A DNA stretch of 28,374 bases. Origin: CF-161 sp035263645 (GTDB lineage Bacteria; Chloroflexota; Dormibacteria; Dormibacterales; Dormibacteraceae). This document shows positions 22,204 through 28,374 of this stretch, in pieces. Positions within the stretch are counted from its first letter, which is position 1; each line of letters opens with the position of its first letter. The stretch spans positions 1-28,374 of the forward strand of contig DATFRD010000138.1 of the NCBI GenBank assembly GCA_035263645.1, in the 5' to 3' direction. Both the position numbers and the translations under genes were made by a program. Below the pieces are notes generated by a model. The model did no database searches, was not told where the DNA came from, and was given only the letters and a program-made list of their open reading frames with translations.

Positions 22204-23571
22204 GTGGAGTACCGCCAGCGAACCCTGCGCGTGCCCGGGGTCGCGATCGCAATCCGGTTCCGCGACGAGATCCTGCTCTCCAGGGCCTATGGCATGGCCG
22301 ACCAGGAGCGAGGCGCAGCGCTCACGACGGGCCACGCATTCCGCATAGCGTCCCAATCCAAGATGTTCACCGCTACGGCCGTGATGCAGCTGGTGGAGCA
22401 GGGCAGGCTCCGGCTCGACGACCGGGCCGGCGGGTGCCTGCCGTGGCTGCCGAGCGGTGAGGGACAGATCGGCCGGGTCACGATCCGGCAGCTCCTCAGC
22501 CACTCGGGCGGCGTGATCCGCGACGGCGAGGAGGGCGGTTTCTGGCAGCTCGAGCGGGACTTCCCCGACGCAGACGAGCTCCGGCGGGTGCTGTCGGCCA
22601 CGCCGCCCGTCCTGGCCCAGAACCAGCGGTTCAAGTACTCGAACTTCGGCTACGGCCTGCTCGGCCTGCTGGTCGCGGAGGCGGCGGGGATGCCCTACAA
22701 CGCCTACGTCAGGCGGCACGTGGTGGATCGGCTCGGCCTCGCCGACACCGGCCCCGAGCTCGACGAGCACGCGCTCGCGCGCCTCGCCACGGGCTACACC
22801 GGCGCCCACTACGGCCTGGACCGCCTGCCGCTCCAGCACGTGCGCACCGGGGCACTGTCGCCGGCGACCGGCTTCTACTCGACGGCCGAGGACCTGTGCC
22901 GCTTCGGAGCCGCCCAGTTCCTGGGCAACGAGGAGCTCCTGAGCGACGAATCCAAGCGGGAGATGCAGCACGAGCAGTGGAAGGTCGACGGCGTGCCCCA
23001 CTCCTACGGTCTCGGCTTCGACGTCTACCCGGTCGGCGAGCGCCGGCTCATCGGGCACGGAGGCGGGTTCCCGGGGTTCATCACCCACACCAGGATCGAC
23101 CCCGCGGACCGGCTGGTCCTGGTCGCCCTGACCAACGCCGGCGACGGTCCGGCAGCCGACCTCACGAACGGGATGGTCGCCATCGTCAACCGTGCGGTCG
23201 AGGCCGACCCGCTCCCGGACGGACGGGCGCCCGGGGATCTCGACCGGTTCACGGGGCGGTACTGGTCGCTCGGCGGCGCGATCGACGTCGTCAGGTTCGG
23301 CGGCGAGCTGCTCGGGATGATGCCGGCGGGCCCGAACCCGGCTGACCAGGCCATGGAGCTCACCGTGGAGGGCCCGGATCAGCTCCGGATCACGAAGGCG
23401 CCGGGCTTCGGCTCGCCCGGCGAGCGGGTCCGCTACCTCTTCGACGGCGCCGGGCGCGCGACCGAGGTCCGGTGGGCGGCGACGACGCTGCGACCCTGGG
23501 AGGCGTTCCGGTCCGGCGTCCTGGCCGGCGTCCGCGCGACCGGCCGGGCGCCGCAGCAGGACCCGGCCTGA
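22204..23571 (+). CDS. Serine hydrolase of the class-C beta-lactamase / CubicO family, true start uncertain
   Basis: This is a penicillin-binding-protein-like hydrolase (esterase or D-aminopeptidase type). Numbered from GTG 22204, the catalytic motifs are SQSK at 50-53 (SxxK, nucleophile Ser50), YSN at 145-147 and HGGG at 285-288. After residue about 320 a C-terminal beta-rich domain (YWSLGGAIDVVRFGGELLG) resembles the lipocalin-like extension of CubicO proteins. No signal peptide is visible. GTG 22204 has no Shine-Dalgarno, and the frame continues upstream with helix-like sequence (RIDERLVRDAASYVDRWVEY) that would belong to helix 1 of the fold. The real start is therefore probably near ATG 22121 in another frame, implying an indel. 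Substrate unknown. Confidence 0.85.
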   Translation: MEYRQRTLRVPGVAIAIRFRDEILLSRAYGMADQERGAALTTGHAFRIASQSKMFTATAVMQLVEQGRLRLDDRAGGCLPWLPSGEGQIGRVTIRQLLSHSGGVIRDGEEGGFWQLERDFPDADELRRVLSATPPVLAQNQRFKYSNFGYGLLGLLVAEAAGMPYNAYVRRHVVDRLGLADTGPELDEHALARLATGYTGAHYGLDRLPLQHVRTGALSPATGFYSTAEDLCRFGAAQFLGNEELLSDESKREMQHEQWKVDGVPHSYGLGFDVYPVGERRLIGHGGGFPGFITHTRIDPADRLVLVALTNAGDGPAADLTNGMVAIVNRAVEADPLPDGRAPGDLDRFTGRYWSLGGAIDVVRFGGELLGMMPAGPNPADQAMELTVEGPDQLRITKAPGFGSPGERVRYLFDGAGRATEVRWAATTLRPWEAFRSGVLAGVRATGRAPQQDPA

Positions 23572-23620
23572 CCCGGGCGAGACCCGAGCCTGACCCCTCC
23601 GGCTCCTCCTCCGCCGACGG

Positions 23621-23845
23621 TCAGGAGGTCAGCTCGGCGGCGAGACGGCGTAGGCGGCTCATCCCCTGGTCGAGCTGCTCGACGAAGTTCTCCAGCCACC
23701 GGATGACGTCGGGGTCCCTGGCCCACTCGGCGATGCCCTGCAGCTCGAGAACGAAGTCGTGCTCCAGCCGGGCTGTGTCGACCTGCAGCTCCCTCGCGAT
23801 CCGCTCGCGTTCGGCCAGGCTCACCTGCTTCTCCATCATCTCCAT
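23621..23845 (-). CDS. Small helical protein of unknown function
   Basis: This is a 74-residue acidic protein, nearly all predicted helix, with a heptad-like pattern in ERERIARELQVDTARLEHDF and FVEQLDQGMSRLRRLAAEL. There is no membrane segment, cysteine or recognised domain. ATG codons at 23845, 23839 and 23836 are possible starts; none has a strong Shine-Dalgarno. It is convergent with the hydrolase gene (49 bp between stops) and divergent from the Fur-type gene. The frame has ordinary amino-acid composition for this genome rather than the Arg/Pro-rich look of shadow frames, which supports it being real. Confidence 0.55.
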   Translation of the reverse strand: MEMMEKQVSLAERERIARELQVDTARLEHDFVLELQGIAEWARDPDVIRWLENFVEQLDQGMSRLRRLAAELTS

Positions 23846-23895
23846 GCCGTCTGCTGGTCAGTGAGCCTACGGCGATGAGCAGGCGCGCACGACTG

Positions 23896-23955
23896 CCAAA
23901 CGCGTGGATTCGGGCTCGTTCGTTTGGAGGCCGGCCCGCGACAGTGACGCCGGCC
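23896..23955. promoter_or_regulatory. Two inverted repeats upstream of the Fur-family gene
   Basis: CCAAACG (23896-23902) and CGTTTGG (23921-23927) form perfect 7-bp arms around 18 bp. Directly after, GGCCGGC (23929-23935) and GCCGGCC (23949-23955) form a second pair around 13 bp. They lie between divergent genes, so they cannot be a terminator for either. They are candidate operator or leader structures, possibly for autoregulation by the Fur-like protein. Confidence 0.4.
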
Positions 23956-24011
23956 GGCAGCCCCCGTGCGAGGGAGGCAGGACGTCCGCTCGCGCGGCCG
24001 AATCCGGTTAA

Positions 24012-24443
24012 ATGGCCTCGACAGTGCCCCGCCCCAGCCCGGTCACCGACCGCGTTCGCACGCTGATCCTGAGCGGCAGCCGGCACGCGTGGTCCCTCGA
24101 CGAGCTCCACGAGACGGTGCGCTCGGACCTCCCGACGGCGGTGTTCTCCACGATCTTCCGCGCCGTCCTGGAGCTGGAGCGCCGCGGCCTCGTCAGGCGG
24201 GTCGACGTGGGCGACAGCCGGGTGCGCTACGAGAGCGCCGGCGTGCACCACGAGCACATCAAGTGCACCTCCTGCGGCTCGGTCGAGGAGGTGCCGGGCT
24301 GCGTGGTGGAGGAGGCGACGGCCGGCGTCCAGCGGCGGACCCGCTACATGATCACCGGCCACCAGGTCATCTTCACCGGCCTGTGCCCAAGGTGCGCGCC
24401 GCGCACGACGTCCCGGAGGCGCCGGGCGATCGGGTCGGCCTGA
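24012..24443 (+). CDS. Fur family metalloregulator (Fur/Zur/PerR type)
   Basis: This is a 143-residue dimeric repressor controlled by a metal ion or by peroxide. The N-terminal winged helix spans about 10-75 (AWSLDELHETVRS, then TAVFSTIFRAVLELERRGLVRRV). Next is the metal-binding HHEHIKCTSCG (79-89) with Cys85/Cys88, then GHQVIFTGLCPRC with Cys125/Cys128. The four cysteines should form the structural zinc site, and His79/80/82 with His117 belong to regulatory metal sites. The sub-type cannot be fixed by eye. ATG 24012 lacks a Shine-Dalgarno, so a leaderless or short-leader message is possible. Paired inverted repeats lie upstream. The metal transporter at 2438-5075 is a possible, unproven target. 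Confidence 0.92.
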   Translation: MASTVPRPSPVTDRVRTLILSGSRHAWSLDELHETVRSDLPTAVFSTIFRAVLELERRGLVRRVDVGDSRVRYESAGVHHEHIKCTSCGSVEEVPGCVVEEATAGVQRRTRYMITGHQVIFTGLCPRCAPRTTSRRRRAIGSA

Positions 24444-24463
24444 CCGGTCGGCCGCACCTGAGG

Positions 24464-25399
24464 TCAGCGCCCGATGCGGATCAGCGCGTCCAGGAACAGG
24501 TCCCACACGCCCGGCGCATCCACGTCGACCGCCACCGCGGCGTTTGCCGGACGCTCGCGCGTCGGCCGGAAATCGGTGACCGTCATGCCCGCGGTGAGCC
24601 GGCCCGCCAGCTCGATATCGACCCGGGCGTCCCTGAGCTCCAGGAGCTCGGGTCGCGCTGCGCAGGCCACGGCGCAGGGGTCGTGGACCGGCGCGTCCCG
24701 CCGGCCCGTGGCCTGCAGGTGGGCCGCCCGGTAGAAGCCGAGCAGGCCGGTCACGGCGGCGGCGGCAGGCGTGCCCACGGCTGCCAGGCGCTCGAGGACC
24801 TCGTCGGTGGCCAGGAACCGGTGGGTGACGTCCAGGCCGACCATCGTGACCGGCCAGCCGGCCCCGAAGACGACGGCAGCGGCCTCCGGGTCGACGAACA
24901 CGTTGAACTCCGCGGCGGGCGTGTGGTTGCCGCGGGTATAGGAGCCGCCCATCAGGACCACGCCGGCGACCCGCTCCGCGATGCGGGGCTGGCGGCGCAG
25001 CGCCAGCGCGACGTTGGTCAGCGGGCCGGTCGGCACCAGGGTGATCTCACCCGGCGACGCCATCACCAGGTCGACGATCACGTCGACGGCGTGGTCGGCC
25101 ACGGGCCGCACGGCCGGCTCGTCCCAGTCGTGGCCCTCGAGGCCCGCCTCGCCGTGGATCTCCGGTGCGGTGACCAGCTCCCGGAGCAGCGGCGCGCCGC
25201 AGCCGGCGGCGACCGGGACGTCCGCGATGCCGGCCAGTGTGCAGACCCTGAGCGCGTTGCGGGTCGTCACCTCCAGCGGGTGGTTGCCCGCCACGGTCGT
25301 GATCGCGGCCAGCTCCAGGTCCGGGCAGCCGTGCGCCAGGAGGATCGCCAGCGCGTCGTCATGGCCCGGGTCGCAGTCCAGGATGATGCGCCGGCTCAT
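24464..25399 (-). CDS. Inosine-uridine-preferring nucleoside hydrolase
   Basis: This is a calcium-dependent enzyme that splits the N-glycosidic bond of ribonucleosides to give a free base and ribose. The 311-residue product has the family signature DCDPGHDDA (8-16), with the Ca2+-binding aspartates, then VPTGPLTNVALAL (122-134), EFNVFVDPEAA (164-174), and HDPCAV, whose His239-Asp240 completes the active site. Length and order match IunH/RihA proteins. The ATG at 25399 overlaps the ribokinase stop as ATGA, so the two genes are translationally coupled. Together they hydrolyse nucleosides and phosphorylate the ribose released. No nucleoside transporter is adjacent. Confidence 0.95.
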   Translation of the reverse strand: MSRRIILDCDPGHDDALAILLAHGCPDLELAAITTVAGNHPLEVTTRNALRVCTLAGIADVPVAAGCGAPLLRELVTAPEIHGEAGLEGHDWDEPAVRPVADHAVDVIVDLVMASPGEITLVPTGPLTNVALALRRQPRIAERVAGVVLMGGSYTRGNHTPAAEFNVFVDPEAAAVVFGAGWPVTMVGLDVTHRFLATDEVLERLAAVGTPAAAAVTGLLGFYRAAHLQATGRRDAPVHDPCAVACAARPELLELRDARVDIELAGRLTAGMTVTDFRPTRERPANAAVAVDVDAPGVWDLFLDALIRIGR

Positions 25400-26346
25400 G
25401 TCCGCCGGCCCGCCCCGGCCTCGTCGAGCTCGATCCCGAACAGGCGCCGCAGGTCTTCCGGGCGGGGCAGCGAGGCGCGGGCGCCGGGCCGCGTCACGGC
25501 GGCCGCTCCGGCGGCCATGCCCAGTCGAGCTGCCCGGACGACGTCCCAGCCGCGCGCGAGCCCGAACGCGGCGGCGCCGACGAACGCGTCGCCGGCGGCG
25601 GTGGCGTCGATCGCCTCCACCGGCAGCGCCCCCAGGCGCACCGCTCCTCGCGACGTCGCGACCACCGCGCCGGCGGCGCCCAGGGTCACGGCGACAGCGG
25701 TCGCGCCCGCAGCCTCGCCGAGCCGGGTCGCCGCCGCCTCGGCCGACGCGACGCCGTCCACCGCAAGGCCGGTCAGCGCCGACGCCTCCGCCTCGTTCAC
25801 CACGAGCAGGTCTGCGGCCACCGGGGGCTGCCCGGCGAGCGGTCCGGCCGGGGCGGCGTTGACCACGACCAGCGCACCGGCGCGCCGGGCGCGGCCGGCG
25901 GCCGCCCGCACGGCGTCGACAGGCACCTCCAGCTGCAGCACGACGACGTCGCCGGGCCCGAGGCCGGCGGCCAGGCGCTCCACGTCACCGGGGTCGACCC
26001 GCCCGTTGGCCCCGGGGGCAACCGCGATCTGGTTCTGGCCGGCCCGCTCCACGACGATGAGGGCCGCCCCCGTCGGCGCGTCCGGGTCGGCCGCGACCCC
26101 TGACACGTCGACGCCGTCCTCTGCCAGCCCGGCCCGGAGCTGTTCGCCGAAGGCGTCCGCGCCGACCCGCCCGACCATGCGGACGACTCCGCCCAGGCGG
26201 GCGGCCGCGGCGGCCTGGTTGGCGCCCTTGCCGCCAGGCGTGGTCAGCAGGCGGTCGCCCAGCACCGTCTCGCCGGGGCGGGGCAGCGCCGCCACTGCCA
26301 CCGTGAGGTCCATGTTCAGGCTGCCCAGGACGGCGATGCTGCCCAT
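25396..26346 (-). CDS. rbsK: Ribokinase (PfkB family)
   Basis: This enzyme phosphorylates D-ribose to ribose 5-phosphate with ATP. The 316-residue protein begins SIAVLGSLNMDL, with the NMD sugar-binding motif, followed by GGKGANQAAAAARLGG (38-53), the first PfkB signature. The second signature is DATAAGDAFVGA (247-258), in which Asp253 is the catalytic base. VVNAAPA and LLVVNEAEASAL correspond to conserved ribokinase strands (usual NPAPA and NETEA). PfkB enzymes vary in substrate, but the partner gene next door, a nucleoside hydrolase that releases ribose, strongly supports ribokinase. The ATG at 26346 lies 14 bp after the epoxide-hydrolase gene's far end, the genes being on opposite ends of a same-strand series. 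Confidence 0.93.
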   Translation of the reverse strand: MGSIAVLGSLNMDLTVAVAALPRPGETVLGDRLLTTPGGKGANQAAAAARLGGVVRMVGRVGADAFGEQLRAGLAEDGVDVSGVAADPDAPTGAALIVVERAGQNQIAVAPGANGRVDPGDVERLAAGLGPGDVVVLQLEVPVDAVRAAAGRARRAGALVVVNAAPAGPLAGQPPVAADLLVVNEAEASALTGLAVDGVASAEAAATRLGEAAGATAVAVTLGAAGAVVATSRGAVRLGALPVEAIDATAAGDAFVGAAAFGLARGWDVVRAARLGMAAGAAAVTRPGARASLPRPEDLRRLFGIELDEAGAGRRT

Positions 26347-26360
26347 GCCGGGTCGCGTCC

Positions 26361-27338
26361 TCAGAGCCCGCGCAGGAACTCGATCAGCGCCGCGTTGACC
26401 TCGTCGGGCCGTTCCTGCTGGGTCCAGTGGCCGCAGCCGGGCAGCAGCACCGTCCGCGTGAGGTTGGGGACACTGTCCCGCAGGCGGTCCAGCCGGGCCC
26501 GGGCGCCGGGAAAGCTGAGGACCAGGTCGCGCTCGCCGACCACATACAGGGCCGGAGGACGCACGGTCGCGCCCTGCCAGGGGGCCGTCAGCTCCCAGTT
26601 CCTATCGAGGTTGCGGTACCAGTTCAGGCCGCCCGTGAAGCCCGCCTGCTCGAACTCCTTCGCGAACACGTCGACGTCCGTCTCCGTCAGCCAGGCCGGC
26701 AGCGTGTCCGGGTCAATGGTGATGTCCAGGAAGCCGCCGCCGGCGGGCACCACCGGGCCCCGACCTCCCCGGCCGGCCGGCCCGTCCCCGGACGCGCTGT
26801 ACAGCAACCGTCGCAGCGCGGCCCTGGCGTCCCTGCCGAGCTCCGCGTCCGCCACCCCCGGCGCCTGGAAGTGGACCATGTAGAAGCCGTCGCCCAGCGC
26901 CGAGCGCAGCATCGGGATGGGCGGCCCGGACGGGTTGCGCGGATTGTGCGCGACGCTCAGGCCGGCGACGGCCCGCACCCGGTCCGGCCGCAGCAGGGCC
27001 GCCGTCCAGGCCACCGGCGCTCCCCAGTCGTGACCGACCACGACCGCCTGCTCCTCTCCCATGGCGTCCAGCAGCCCGATGACGTCGCCGACGAGGTGCA
27101 GGATCGTGTACTGGTCCACGCGCTCGGGCCGGTCGGTCCGGCAGTAGCCGCGCTGGTCGGGGGCGACGGCGTGGAAGCCTGCCGCTGCCAGCGGGCCCAG
27201 CTGGTGGCGCCACGAGTACCAGCACTCCGGGAACCCGTGCAGGAGGACGACCAGCGGGCCGCTGCCCTGCTCGGCTACGTGCATGCGGATGCCGTTGGTC
27301 TCGACGAACCGGTGCGAAGGCGAGGAGCTCTGGTTCAT
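26361..27338 (-). CDS. Alpha/beta hydrolase, soluble epoxide hydrolase type
   Basis: This is a 325-residue hydrolase that should open epoxides to diols. It has the oxyanion motif HGFPE (34-38), a nucleophile elbow GHDWGA in which Asp104 replaces the usual serine (typical of epoxide hydrolases and haloalkane dehalogenases), the acid Asp271 in GERDLVLS, and His304 in GCGHWTQQERP. Tyr153 (GFYMVHF) and Tyr241 (NWYRNL) fit the two lid tyrosines that activate the epoxide oxygen, which favours epoxide hydrolase over dehalogenase. A glycine-rich insert (GPAGRGGRGPVVPAGGG) lies in the lid. The ATG at 27338 follows the preceding gene's stop by 7 bp. The open frame to 28184 is spill-over through that gene. 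Confidence 0.92.
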   Translation of the reverse strand: MNQSSSPSHRFVETNGIRMHVAEQGSGPLVVLLHGFPECWYSWRHQLGPLAAAGFHAVAPDQRGYCRTDRPERVDQYTILHLVGDVIGLLDAMGEEQAVVVGHDWGAPVAWTAALLRPDRVRAVAGLSVAHNPRNPSGPPIPMLRSALGDGFYMVHFQAPGVADAELGRDARAALRRLLYSASGDGPAGRGGRGPVVPAGGGFLDITIDPDTLPAWLTETDVDVFAKEFEQAGFTGGLNWYRNLDRNWELTAPWQGATVRPPALYVVGERDLVLSFPGARARLDRLRDSVPNLTRTVLLPGCGHWTQQERPDEVNAALIEFLRGL

Positions 27339-27345
27339 GCACCGC

Positions 27346-28041
27346 TCAGTGTGCGGCCTCGGCCAGGCCGACGAGCGCGGCGGCGACCTCGCCCGGAGCG
27401 ACCAGGGCGTGGAAGTGCCCGCCCGGCAGCTCCCGGTACGCCCAGCCGCGCCGCCGGGCGGCCGCGGCGGCCGCGTCGTAGGCGGGGTTGGGCGTGAAGC
27501 GCAGGTACGCGCAGGGGGCGTCGGGCCAGCCGGGCGGGACCGGCGGAGCCTCCGCCCAGAACTCGGGCGGCTGCGGCCGCATCTCGGACAGCAGCCGCCG
27601 GCGGCGCTCCGGGTCTGGCACCAGCTCGCGCAGGTCGTCGTCCGTCCAGCTCGGGTACCGGCCGCCGGCCGCGTGCAGCTCCCGCAGCGTCCGGGCGAAC
27701 CCGCCGCTCGCCCGACTCGTGCCCGCCCGCGGCAGGCCGGCGTCCACGAAGAGGTAGGCAGCCACCGGGCGCCCGGCCTCGGTGCGGATCGCGGGCAGCA
27801 GGACCCCGGCGCCGGAGTGCCCCACCAGCACCGGCCGGCTGCCGGACGGCAGCGGGCGGACGGCGGCAGCCGCCGCCCGGGCGTGGCGGAGCCAGTGGGG
27901 GCCGGCGGTCTCGAGCGCGCCGTCGAGGTCGGGAACCTGCGCCGGCCGGCCCAGCCCCTCCAGCTCCTCGGCCACCGGGCGCCAGGTCGATGGGCCGACC
28001 AGCGGACTGTGGACGAGCACGAATGGGCTGGGATCTGGCAT
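27346..28041 (-). CDS. Alpha/beta fold hydrolase (serine type)
   Basis: This 231-residue hydrolase has the nucleophile elbow GHSGAG (74-79, Ser76) and a C-terminal PGGHFHALVAP with the likely catalytic histidine. FVLVHSPLVGPSTWRPVAEEL replaces the common HG...S oxyanion region of esterase-like proteins. The lid is short, and no specific substrate family is recognised. The start is uncertain: ATG 28041 or GTG 28047. Only 7 bp separate it from the epoxide hydrolase gene, so both are probably on one transcript, divergent from the PadR-type regulator at 28097. Together they look like a small detoxification or catabolic unit. Confidence 0.8.
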   Translation of the reverse strand: MPDPSPFVLVHSPLVGPSTWRPVAEELEGLGRPAQVPDLDGALETAGPHWLRHARAAAAAVRPLPSGSRPVLVGHSGAGVLLPAIRTEAGRPVAAYLFVDAGLPRAGTSRASGGFARTLRELHAAGGRYPSWTDDDLRELVPDPERRRRLLSEMRPQPPEFWAEAPPVPPGWPDAPCAYLRFTPNPAYDAAAAAARRRGWAYRELPGGHFHALVAPGEVAAALVGLAEAAH

Positions 28042-28080
28042 CCGCACCCATCATGCCGCCGTCGCACTACATCGATCAGC

Positions 28081-28088
28081 GATATATC
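28081..28088. promoter_or_regulatory. GATATATC palindrome, candidate -10 and operator of the PadR gene
   Basis: The 8-bp palindrome GATATATC lies in the 55-bp gap between the divergent hydrolase and PadR genes. TATATC (28083-28088) is a plausible rightward -10, placing the transcript start near 28095, almost at the GTG (28097), so the regulator mRNA may be leaderless. No good -35 was found. Confidence 0.4.
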
Positions 28089-28096
28089 ATGGAATG

Positions 28097-28374
28097 GTGC
28101 AACGTGAACCGACTGATCTGAGCGGGCTCGGCAGGTTCGAGGAGCCAGCGGTGCTCGTGCTGACCAGCCTGGTCGAGCGGCCACGCCATGGCTACGCGAT
28201 CGTCAAGGACGTGGAGGCGGTCGCCGGGGTTCGGCTGGGCCCCGGCACGCTCTACGCGACCCTGTCCCGCCTCCAGTACCGCGGCCTGATCGAGGCGCTG
28301 CCCGCCGAGGACCGGCGTCGTCCGTACCGAATCACGAGCGCCGGCCGGGACCTGCTGCGTGCGCGGCTGACGCG
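28097..28374 (+). CDS. PadR family transcriptional regulator, 3' end beyond the window
   Basis: About 92 codons of a winged-helix regulator are present before the window ends. The PadR pattern is clear: EEPAVLVLTSLVERPRHGYAI (helix 1 and the HGYAI motif), then LGPGTLYATLSRLQYRGLIE (recognition helix and LY..L.RL), then RRPYRITSAGRDLL (the wing, usual form R.YYRLT..G). The GTG at 28097 is the best start. An ATG at 28089 is out of frame with this and soon stops. PadR proteins often repress divergent neighbours in response to small phenolic, drug or lipid compounds, so the adjacent alpha/beta hydrolase operon is the likely target. Confidence 0.92.
   Translation, partial: MQREPTDLSGLGRFEEPAVLVLTSLVERPRHGYAIVKDVEAVAGVRLGPGTLYATLSRLQYRGLIEALPAEDRRRPYRITSAGRDLLRARLT

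Noticed and set aside
21697..23088. 463-residue minus-strand open frame
   Set aside because: It is antisense to the GlsB-like and hydrolase genes, which carry clear motifs; no recognisable domain.
23966..26398. 810-residue plus-strand open frame
   Set aside because: It crosses the Fur gene in another frame and runs antisense to the nucleoside hydrolase and ribokinase; its composition is that of a shadow frame.
27339..28184. N-terminal extension of the epoxide hydrolase frame
   Set aside because: The extension is an out-of-frame reading of the neighbouring alpha/beta hydrolase gene, and the fold begins at the ATG at 27338.
1..28374. CRISPR arrays, tRNA or rRNA genes, insertion sequences and phage attachment sites
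   Set aside because: I looked for regular repeat-spacer patterns, cloverleaf-like sequences, transposase motifs and terminal repeats and found none.

Overview
The window is about 28.4 kb of very GC-rich bacterial DNA, densely packed with genes and frequently using GTG (once probably TTG) starts and 4-nt stop/start overlaps. The gene content points to a soil-type actinobacterium (for example Thermoleophilia) or a high-GC Chloroflexota member: a Tat-type lipoprotein, a large STAND regulator with a cyclase-like domain, and PadR, Lrp and Fur regulators. No rRNA or protein marker settles the phylum. I see no tRNA, rRNA, CRISPR array, transposase or phage gene.

Layout. (1) 1-1863 (+): the 3' part of a methyltransferase and a polytopic membrane protein. 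(2) 1852-5075 (-): a thiol peroxidase behind a metal-type ABC transporter (ATPase and two permeases, no binding protein). (3) 5216-6376 (+): a sulfite-oxidase-family molybdoenzyme. (4) 6312-15373 (-): a seven-gene operon, read as substrate-binding lipoprotein, two DppB/C permeases, AiiA-type lactonase, metal-dependent amidohydrolase, fused DppD-DppF ATPase and M20 dipeptidase. A divergent Lrp/AsnC regulator (15478-16086) sits at its head. Together these look like an uptake-and-hydrolysis route for peptides or acylated amino-acid compounds. (5) 16194-17824 (+): a homologue of beta-RFAP synthase (first step of methanopterin synthesis) overlapping a small P-loop kinase-like gene. (6) 17825-21001 (-): a 1058-residue STAND regulator whose cyclase-like and P-loop sites are both degenerate. 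(7) 21002-22071 (+): a compact promoter with three AACGTT sites, two tiny membrane proteins and a GlsB/YeaQ-type stress membrane protein. (8) 22204-24443: a class-C beta-lactamase-like hydrolase with a doubtful 5' end, a small helical protein on the other strand, and a Fur-family regulator. (9) 24464-26346 (-): nucleoside hydrolase and ribokinase, a coupled ribonucleoside salvage pair. (10) 26361-28374: an epoxide hydrolase and a second alpha/beta hydrolase (-), divergent from a PadR regulator (+) that runs off the end.

No intergenic stretch exceeds about 300 bases. The longest are 21002-21194, 21619-21792 and 23846-24011, and all three hold repeats or promoter-like elements described below. 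The features that most deserve follow-up are the peptide/lactone operon, the beta-RFAP synthase pair, and the pseudoenzyme STAND regulator divergent from the AACGTT promoter.
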